A stretch of DNA of 64,000 bases from Rhizophlyctis rosea. Its lineage: Eukaryota; Chytridiomycota; Chytridiomycetes; Rhizophlyctidales; Rhizophlyctidaceae. Position 1 is the first letter of the stretch; each line of letters begins with the position of its first letter. A program made the position numbers and the translations under genes. Shown one piece after another: positions 56,674 through 64,000 of this stretch. A model generated the notes under the pieces. The model worked only from the letters and a program-made list of their open reading frames with translations. It was not told the origin of the DNA and searched no databases. The stretch covers positions 122,128-186,127 of the forward strand of contig JADGJC010000050.1 in the NCBI GenBank assembly GCA_027596075.1, in the 5' to 3' direction.

Positions 56674-57206
56674 GACTACCACCGTTTTACTCGATGGAGA
56701 GGTGGTGATTGGGGAAAGAGCAGATGAGTCTAAGTAAAGATCATATGCAGGAGGCAAATAGTTCATCCGACAAGCTTGCACCGTCCACTGAATGATGATT
56801 TTGTTGATGACCGCAAAAAGTCTCCTGCGCAAATGATCGCTTCCCGTGATCTTGCTGCCTGGCAGTGGGGCCCAGCCCCAGCCAATGAATGATTCATGCC
56901 CCATGGACCCTGGCGTGTCGTATCATCGCATTGTTTGATCATCTAAGCCACCGCTGCACCATTGGACCCTTACACACTCTACACTTCTATCGTTTTTGCA
57001 TACGATGAACTTCCAACGTCTCCGTAAACGTCAACATCAACCTACTTCTCACTCAAGCAAAACCCCATCAGAGAAAGCGTTCTTAGATACAAAAAAGGCA
57101 GCGCGGCTCGCTGCGACTCGCAAAACGGAGAAGAAGTAAACGGTCTGTAACCTCCACCCGCCAAACTACACCAAAGGGTATCGACACCGCAAAACAACCA
57201 TCTACA
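56674..57206. promoter_or_regulatory. shared bidirectional promoter of the flagellar gene pair
   Basis: 533 nt separate the TPGS1-like (minus) and CFAP96 (plus) starts, with no gene between. It contains a CCAAT motif (cagccaatgaatg, about 56877). I could not find a convincing RFX X-box by eye. Confidence 0.45.
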
Positions 57207-58764
57207 ATGCCACCAAAAGCAAAGTCCGCTAAAAAACGTACCCCAGCCGCCGCGCTAGATATGGGCGGCCGCTTTGGGAGGCCGGATCTGGATCGCATTG
57301 GGTTGTTTAGTGAGGCGCCGTACATTTCTGTGAATGATCCTTTTGATGAGCGGAAAGCTCGGTGTGAGTTGTGGGGATGGGATTTAACGTTTGTTTGGTG
57401 TTCACGATGGCGGATCTTCCTCGACTGATACATGAACGCATTATGTGATAGCATCCGCCCTGGCAGAACGAACAAAAGGCAAGCAGTTCATTACTGGACC
57501 GCCGAAGAGGGGACATGATACAAAGGATGTGTATTTTGAGAAGGATTTTGGGAGATTATTCGAGGTAAGAGGATATTTTGCATTGAACCGCCGTTCACTC
57601 GTGCTAGCACCACAAAAATCCGGGGTTAATGAACACACTTGCGGAATGCGAAACTCCAGAACGAAGGCTACACAGATCTAGTAGTGCTCCGAAGACGATG
57701 GCGACTGCAAGCAAAAGAGCGCAACATCGTTCCCGCTCCATTCAAACCCACGAGCGTGCCTCCCAAACCGTAAGTTATATCACTCCATCACGAGCATGAT
57801 GCGTTGGAGATTGGCATGCCTCCTCACCCCCGTTTTGAACATCGAACCTCAAGTTCCGGAAAGGGTTCAATCTACGGAACAATTGAACAACAATGGCCCG
57901 TCTTCAAAGAAGGCGGAGATACGTTCCCTTCATTCGCAGAGACGCGGCCATACGAGAAGCCGGAATCAAAGATCAACTTTTTGACGAGGCCCCCGAAAGC
58001 CGGGACTGGATATGGTGCGTCAATGTGTTGGATCAACTGTTCGGAATCGCTGAAACAATGGCAGATGACTAATAGTTTTGCAACAGGATATCCCAATGTC
58101 ACTATTGGCAAGCCGCCAGAATACATCAGTACGCCGTATAATGCGGCAGATGAGGCGGCTCGGGTAGGTTTTGGGGAGGACTGATTTTCATGAACGATGC
58201 ACTCAAATCTGACATTTCTGGCTTGACAAAATAGAAATTCCACGCACTACATAAACAGAAAGTGGTCGGCGAACGACCATTCAATTCCAGCATCTCCCAG
58301 ATCGATTACTTCAACGCTTTCACAACCCTGAGCACAGCTGGAGGTAAGGAAGGGATCGCGTGCCGAAAAAACAAAATTTGAAGTGTCTTTTCTCACTCCA
58401 TTGAGTCATAATCAACTTTCTTCTGTTCAATATAACAAAAGGCAACAAACCCCGTCCAGCAACGTCGAAAGAAAAGCCCACCGGCCTTCCACCTGTACCT
58501 TTCAAACCTCCATCCGCAATCGGCTTCACCATCAACAAGTACCCCAACTACGAACCGCCTCCTGCGAATAAGAAAGCTGAAGCTGCTGAAGCTGCTCTTC
58601 TTGCGGCTAAAACTGCGCCTGGGATATTCCACCCGGGAGGAGCGCCAAAGACATACCCGATTAGGAGTGTTATTGATGCGAATATACCGTTGGCGCCACC
58701 GCATTGGATACAGGATAGTTTGGATGGGGCTTTGAGGAGTGCGAAGTTGGAGTGTATGGTGTAG
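57207..58764 (+). CDS. CFAP96: CFAP96 (C4orf47 homologue), cilia- and flagella-associated protein
   Basis: Axoneme/basal-body-associated protein found in flagellated eukaryotes. Seven exons. Collinear with human C4orf47: DLDRIGLFSEAPYISVNDPF (human MERIGLFSEMEYITVGD), DTKDVYFEKDFGRLFE, NEGYTDLVVLRRRWRLQ, GKGSIYGTIEQQWPVF, FLTRPPKAGTGYG, YPNVTIGKPPEYISTPYNAAD (human YANITIGKQF), and a Pro/Ala-rich C-terminus ending LRSAKLECMV. The start context is ACAATGCC. The exon 3/4 junction near 57750-57815 is uncertain because the phase fits only if the donor lies at GTGCCT or a nearby acceptor is used. The protein has the basic N-terminus (PPKAKSAKKRTP) typical of axonemal proteins. Confidence 0.88.
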
Positions 58765-59086
58765 CGACGAGATTTTGGGACTGGTGGTGATAGAGATGGA
58801 AGTAGGTAGTAGATAGATGGATGTAGGTAGATTGAATAGGCGAACAAGTTTGAGCAGATAGGTCATTAGCGAGGAGCAAGTCCCAAGTACGTAGCCCACA
58901 TTTCTGAAGGATTCTCGGAAATTAGAGAATGATTTATTTGATGGAGTGCAACACCCCAGTAGAAACACTTTGTCTTCCACTCCACTAGGCATGCAATCTT
59001 CTAACTAATGTTACATCACTTGCTGGATTTCGAAGATGCCCCTGCCATATCATCAGCATTCCGAATCAACGTCGTGAAAAATCGTA
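58765..59086. other. convergent intergenic region
   Basis: 322 nt between the ends of CFAP96 and the M20 peptidase gene. No feature seen. Confidence 0.5.
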
Positions 59087-61015
59087 TCATATCATCTGAA
59101 AATTGACATAAACAACTTCAACGAGATGGGAAAAACGGAACACCAACAAAAAAAGCCCCTCCCTCCTCCTTGTTCCGTTGCTTCGAAAAAAGGTGTGAAA
59201 CCTACCAAAATCCCGCACACCAATCCTCTCATTCACCCCATGAAACATCCCCAACTCCTCCTTCCCCAAACACAATGGCTGAAACTTCAAAATCGTATCA
59301 CTCAATTCATCGAAATAAACGCTATCTGTCGCGCCGATCATCAATGAGGGCAGAACCAAAAGTCCATCATGGCGCGCATCGTACACGTGATGGATTGTAC
59401 CTGCCAGGAGGGCGTAAGCTGGCGAGAGCGGTGACGAAATTTTGGATGGAGGGCCGAGGGTGTGCGGGAGAAGGGAGAGAGTCAATGATGAGGTTTGTGC
59501 GCTTGTACTGTGGGTGGTGGAATTTTGTTCGTAGGGCATTATCGTCGCACCAGTGACACGAGCAATATGTTTCAAAACCCCATCCACGCCCTCTTTTTCC
59601 CCAGGTGCAATCCGCAATTGCAAGAACGCGCTGGCACTTTGCGGAATAACATTATCCTGGATACCTCCAACAATCTTCGTGACGGCGATGGTGGTGCGTG
59701 CGAGCGCGTTGAACGCTGGTGAGATGATGGGATCCATTCTGGTTAGAAGCGGTGATAGGTGAGGGATTATGCGGAATGCTAGACGGAATATGGGATTGGG
59801 ATGGGATTCAGCAAGAGAAGAGAGGAAAAGAGATATTGGGCCGGTTTTAAGCAATGCTGGGAGGGGATTGCTTGATAGTTTGGTGAGGGCGTGGGAGAGA
59901 GTAAGGATGGCATTGGCGGAGGTGGTGGGCATTGAGGAGTGGCCGCCGGGTGTTGATGCCCTGTTAGTAACCAGCTGTTTGAGTCAGTGAGTCAGAAGTC
60001 TCCCATATTCATTGGCCTACCTCAATTCAAGCATGGCATATCCTTTTTCTGCAATGCCTATCAACGCTGATTTGGATTTGTGAGGCATCTCAGGCAGGTA
60101 TCTGCAAACATGACCAAGTGATGCAGCCATTGCTACGCTTACCGACGGGCCGGTTGGTTCCCGGCACCTGATTTTTGGTGATGACCAGGCCTTCATCTAA
60201 GATAAATTCAAAACGGACGCCGCGGCGTCTGAACTCGTGTGCTATATGCTTTGCACCTTGTTGTTATGGAAGCTGTCAATCTCTTTTGAGTGTAAGGATC
60301 ATTGGATAGTGCATCGCTTACCGGTCGCTCCCCGAATTTCTCTTGAAGTGACAGCACAAGTAAGATACTGGTTGTTTGGAATCCTAGGATGCCCAGAAAA
60401 ATCAACTTACTCATCATCTCCAAATACCAAGTACACAGTCCTTTTAGGAACATAGCCCGCACGCAGGAGGGTTTCGACGGCTTCCAACTCTGCAAGCAAC
60501 ATTCCTTTATCATCAATGGAGCCGCGGCCGTATATGTATTCTCCGTCCTTGCTTCTGCTCCCGCTGAATGGCTCAAAATCCCAAGATGGAAGAGTTTTCT
60601 CCTCTACATCTACAACGTCCTGATGGGCCACCAACAGAATAGGCAGAAAATCTTCGCTCTCATTGTTCTCGCCAGAACTTGGCGCCATCCAAGTGTACAG
60701 CAAAGCCCCATTGAGAAAGACCTCGCGTTTCAAATGTTTGTGGACAAGTGGATAGGATTCTTCTAAAAACATTCGGAAAGCAGGAAACGCTTCAGGGTAC
60801 TTTTGCTTTCCAGTGTGCGAAGATATTGTGCGAAATGTAATGGCGTGAGAAAGGCGGTTTTGGGCTGCTGTAAAGTTGTAGTGGATGTCAGAGAGGTGGT
60901 AGGTTGGAGCAAGAGGCTTCGACGCTTTGAGTGAAGGGTTTGAAAAGTGGACCGACAGTAAGACTATGAATATTGCGAGTATAAGAGCAACGCTGTGTGG
61001 AGTTAGGGGAGACAT
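59087..61015 (-). CDS. M20 metallopeptidase, carboxypeptidase S (Cps1)-like
   Basis: Zinc exopeptidase that releases C-terminal amino acids from peptides; yeast Cps1 is delivered to the vacuole as a type II membrane protein. Start at 61015, giving MSPLTPHSV followed by the anchor ALILAIFIVLLSVHF. Zinc and catalytic motifs: LLVAHQDVVDV, YGRGSIDDKGML, VYLVFGDDE at an exon end (EE follows after splicing), EFILDEGLVITK, and the dimer-domain hallmark GGHSSMP. Later blocks are AITFRTISS near the N-terminus, GGIQDNVIPQSASAFLQLR, and MIGATDSVYFDEL. About five exons. The C-terminus ends with a phenylalanine-rich stretch (LVFRFSHLVEVVYVNFQMI) that is atypical. It shares a promoter region with the Gcn4-like bZIP gene. 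Confidence 0.88.
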
Positions 61016-61582
61016 TTCGACGAGGTTGACCAAAACACTCAACAGTGGCAAACAAAACAGGGTGAAGACTGTATTGATGAGGTGAATGATGAAGAACTTG
61101 AAGAAAGTGAAGAAGTATTGCTCCACGAATTTGCCATTGATGTTGGAATAGGTTGCAGTGCAGTGCTGCCAGGCTGCCAGGCGGCGCTTACGCTATCAAT
61201 TGGTAAAGCAATACGGGCATGTCAAGCAGGGATGAAAGTGATTAATCCGAATGAGGAAAGATCTGATCTGATCTCATCGAGGCACGATCTGATTGGTCTA
61301 TCTGTGGCCCACAAAGCATAGCCACAACGGCCTGCCCCTCCTGCTGCCCAGGCCGCATTCCATTGTCCACGACAACACCTTTTGGGGTGCTGGTTGGCCC
61401 CTTTGGGCGACGGAAGATTGGGGAATTGGCACCCACTGTCCACAGATCCACGATGACAAAACACTATGGCCTGCTGCGTTGGCGACCAGCCAAGAAAGAA
61501 AACATTGCAGGCAAGCCAAATACAAATAGCATGGCGCCCCATCCCTCCCCTTTCATCCTCACCTTCCTCACACTATAATCTT
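61016..61582. other. divergent promoter region (left part)
   Basis: Upstream of the M20 gene and of the bZIP leader. It includes a pair of overlapping inverted stretches (AGATCTGATCTGATCTCATC and GATCTGATTGG, about 61260-61300). No gene seen. Confidence 0.4.
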
Positions 61583-61844
61583 CATGTTATATCAACGTTT
61601 ACACATCTCGAAATGTGTGCCTCCATCTAAGCATCCATAACGGATCTCCGTTAATTTCGCACAGAACTACGTACATTCGCCATCATCTTCTAGCGAACGT
61701 GTCCTTCGCCCCTCCCCCAACAACACCCACAATACGCTGCCCATCATGGCTCCCTCCACCTCCCGCACAAGCTCCAGCTGCTTGACACAACACAATAATC
61801 GAAACAATCGACCGCCCCCGCCTGTAATAGAACCAAATTGCTAG
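61583..61844 (+). promoter_or_regulatory. upstream ORFs in the leader of the Gcn4-like gene
   Basis: Three short ORFs precede the bZIP ATG at 61904: ATG at 61583 (18 codons), a five-codon MCASI ORF at 61613-61630, and a 32-codon ORF at 61746-61844. The last ends 60 nt before the main ATG. Whether all are in the mRNA depends on the transcription start, which I cannot see. Confidence 0.6.
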
Positions 61845-61903
61845 CGCTCGTCCGCCACCATCTTTCCACGATATTTTCCAATTTTACGTCGAATTCAGTC
61901 TGA

Positions 61904-63027
61904 ATGAACATGTCCACCTTGGATTTTGCTGATTTCTTTGGGGGTATGTCTCAAATTGCATATAGTGTTCGCAATTCACTGCAAACTTACGAGAACTCCT
62001 CATAGATGTTTCCTCGGAAGCATCCCCGGCTTTGACAGTCGCCACCTCTCCGGCGTATTCGGTCGTGTCGGATTTCGGAATCGATTCCGTCCTTTTCGAT
62101 GAGGCCGCGGACCGTGCATCGCATTCGAGTCAGTTGTTTGACTCTTTGTTTCCAAGCGTGACGGTTCCCGCTGCCAAAACGGGGTATCAGTCGGAACAGC
62201 AGATGTTTGCTGACTTGTTCGTCGATATCAAGCCTGATGTCGCTCCTTTCGTGGCCGACAATCCCGTTCCTTTCAATTACGTCTACTCCCCAAACCACTC
62301 GCCAATTTCCAGCCCAGTTCCTAACACTCCACCCGTTGCCTATCACCCCCAACCATCCCCTGTTCTTACATCGGACCCATCTCCATCCCCCCCGCATGCT
62401 GGTCAGACACTGGCGAATGCTCAGGAGCAAGTGCGGATGGCCTTCCCACAGCTGATGCCAGCCGTCGAACGTGTCCGTGCAGCGTTGATTGAAGCCATTT
62501 CCAACCCGCCCCAAGCGACACCGGTACCGCTGATGGTCGCGCCTCGTCCACCCGGTGCAGACATGTCCCCAGTATCTGCTCCACTCTTTTTCCCCGCGCC
62601 CGTCACGTCTCCCGCTATCCCCACTTCCACTCTCCTGCCCGCTGTTGCTTCCATCAATGGTTTGAACCCGCAAGCTATCGCTTCCATCCAAGCTCGGCAA
62701 AATAACAACCCGCCACTCGTGAAGTCCTCCATACAAGTGCCCTTGCCACCATATTCTGTTGGGCGCAAGCGCAAAGATCCTCCCATGGATGCTGCTACCA
62801 TCTTGGCGGAGATGGAAATGAAGAGGCAAAAGAATACGGAGGCGGCACGTAGGAGCCGGGCTAGGAAGATGGAGCGGTTGGATACGTTGGAGGTTCAGTG
62901 TAAGGAGTTGATCAAAGAGCGGGACGATTGGAAGAAGAAGGTGGAGCAGATGGAGAGGGAGAGGGAGGAAAGGGAGGCTCAGTTTGCAGAAGAGATTAGG
63001 AAATTGAAGGGTGCCTTGGGAATGTAG
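61904..63027 (+). CDS. Gcn4/Cpc1-like bZIP transcription factor
   Basis: Two exons (61904-61943, 62006-63027) give 353 residues. Gcn4/CPC1 factors induce amino-acid biosynthesis genes on starvation by binding TGA(C/G)TCA. The basic region reads RQKNTEAARRSRARKMERLD; NTEAARRSRARK is identical to yeast Gcn4. The leucine zipper LDTLEVQCKELIKERDDW, VEQMEREREER, IRKLKGALG runs to the C-terminus. The N-terminal two thirds have acidic/hydrophobic patches (FADLFVDIKPDVAPF, VLFDEAAD) like the Gcn4 activation domain and a long Pro-rich linker. Leader uORFs suggest translational control. Its divergent neighbour is a vacuolar-type carboxypeptidase, plausible but unproven as a target. Confidence 0.85.
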
Positions 63028-63270
63028 TTATTGGTTTTAGTCTTAGATTATTAGGATGTCTTGTTGTTCGATACATCTACACTGTATAAGTTCTTTTTGC
63101 TAATGAAACTGTTCATTTGCCCGAATGTTTTCCGTTTATATTTTCTAGTCGTGGATGTCTGGGATCAAGCACTGCCAAAATTTGCGGAGTTTTTATGGGG
63201 GCGATATTTTTTGATGAACTCCGACGATGGCGGAATCATGGAGCAACTTTTGTCCAGGCTCCTGGATTAG
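63028..63270. other. convergent intergenic region
   Basis: Short spacer between the ends of the bZIP gene and the 86-residue gene. No feature seen. Confidence 0.4.
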
Positions 63271-63715
63271 CTACACCAAACCGAACTCATTCTGTTTGAC
63301 AAGGTGTTGCAGTTGAATGGCAGTGTTTTCCTGTTGCTGGGGGTCCTTCCACTGGATGGGGCTGGGTGGCTGGTTCAGTCCATCTTCAAGCACCATTGCA
63401 CTCCCACAGCGGGCGGTTGTCCACACATCGGGTGCATCTGTGATTGGGAGAGCTGATTTGATTTAGTATCCTTCTACTTTTTGATAAATTTTTCATGCTT
63501 CAGAGTATCTATGTCCACGATTTCGATCAATGTGTATGTCCGCCTGGAAAGATTGTCATTAGCAGTAGTGAGCAATTGTGGTTAGTGGCGAGGTCATTGT
63601 GCTTATTTGGGAGCAAGAAGCAACTGAAGCAGCCCGAACATCATACAGCATGCGTGTAATGAAGTTCAGATCCGAACGCTGCGAGCGTGAGTTCCAACTC
63701 TTCCAGTCCAACCAT
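63271..63715 (-). CDS. small three-exon gene, 86 residues, unknown
   Basis: Exons 63647-63715, 63519-63543 and 63271-63437 join in phase from an ATG to a TAG. Intron 1 ends with a classical branch site and acceptor (CTAATGAC...CTTTCCAG); intron 2 contains TACTAAAT before CACAG. The product starts MVGLEELELTLAAFGSELHY, continues HAPDVWTTARCGSAMVLEDG, then NQPPSPIQWKDPQQQENTA, ending LVKQNEFGLV. The size and the acidic/Trp pattern faintly recall small APC/C or scaffold subunits, but I make no assignment. Support is purely the clean splice phases and complete ORF; an alternative splice pattern reading TLIEIVDIDTLK in exon 2 is possible. Confidence 0.4.
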
Positions 63716-64000
63716 CACAATCAATCCCGTGGTCATGTATCACGGAAGAGGGGAGTAGTGGGACTGGGGCACTCTAGTACTCTGAATGGGACACTTCCAC
63801 GAAAGGACCCTTCTCCTTGCCCAACTGACCGCCCATTTATTACGTAATTGCATGTCCGAAATCAAGCGGGTGAATCATCGAGTGTTGCTGCGCCACCTCT
63901 TTTTGGCGTGTGGCATGTGGCCCCAAAGAAGCCCCGACAGTAATACAAAAAGCGACTGCGCTTTTCCATTTGCAATACGTGTCCGAATTCTATAAAAACC

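Noticed and set aside
59965..60000. Tandem TGAGTCA-like sites as a Gcn4-bound enhancer
   Set aside because: They lie inside an intron and short sites occur by chance; only mentioned as context.
1..64000. CRISPR array, transposon, integrated virus or toxin cassette
   Set aside because: No regularly spaced repeats, transposase, reverse transcriptase, capsid or terminal inverted repeats were seen on reading both strands.

Overview
The window is nuclear DNA of an intron-rich fungus that makes flagellated cells, most likely a chytrid (zoosporic fungus). The fungal side rests on a protein O-mannosyltransferase, a Gcn4-type bZIP factor, ceramide glucosyltransferase, an Ato-type acetate transporter and wall or secretory proteins. 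The flagellum rests on a clear CFAP96 (C4orf47) homologue at 57207-58764, with a probable tubulin polyglutamylase subunit head-to-head beside it. Introns are mostly 45-110 nt, GT-AG, often with a CTAAT/CTGAC-like branch site. There are no rRNA genes, confident tRNAs, CRISPR arrays or recognisable transposons. One 10-N assembly gap lies in an F-box gene at 7164-7173. All gene models were spliced by eye from reading frames and splice signals, so exon edges can be off by a base or more.

Layout. 1-6340: lysophosphatidate acyltransferase (5' end cut off), membrane-anchored GH26-like protein, WD40 protein. 6612-14219: F-box/LRR protein, acetate-transporter-family protein, synaptobrevin v-SNARE, RING/TRAF-like protein. 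14921-18981: WRN-like 3'-5' exonuclease, YdcF/DUF218 protein, acidic F-box protein. 19473-26722: Zwilch (RZZ kinetochore complex), BAP31/Yet-like ER protein, second F-box/LRR protein. 27958-39599: accessory-looking stretch of secreted Cys-rich or Ser/Thr-rich proteins, an unknown 467-residue protein with a recurring [DH]RG[LFI] motif, the O-mannosyltransferase, and an isolated PARP catalytic domain. 40527-48307: bestrophin-family channel, SLX1 nuclease, thioredoxin-fold membrane protein, uracil-DNA glycosylase. 49064-55012: Cys-rich secreted protein, an unnamed small gene, GH114 enzyme, ceramide glucosyltransferase. 55415-63715: TPGS1-like and CFAP96 divergent pair, M20 carboxypeptidase, Gcn4-like bZIP with upstream ORFs, and an 86-residue unknown.

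There is no operon-like organisation, but some functions cluster: genome maintenance (RecQ-type exonuclease, SLX1, UNG), secretory pathway and glycosylation (PMT, BAP31, v-SNARE, thioredoxin-like, UGCG), ubiquitin adaptors (three F-box proteins, one RING protein) and flagellum (TPGS1-like with CFAP96). The most interesting points are Zwilch in a fungus, the divergent flagellar pair, the Gcn4-like gene with uORFs, a GH26-like protein that seems to lack its acid/base glutamate, and a GH114 gene whose expected start codon reads ATC.
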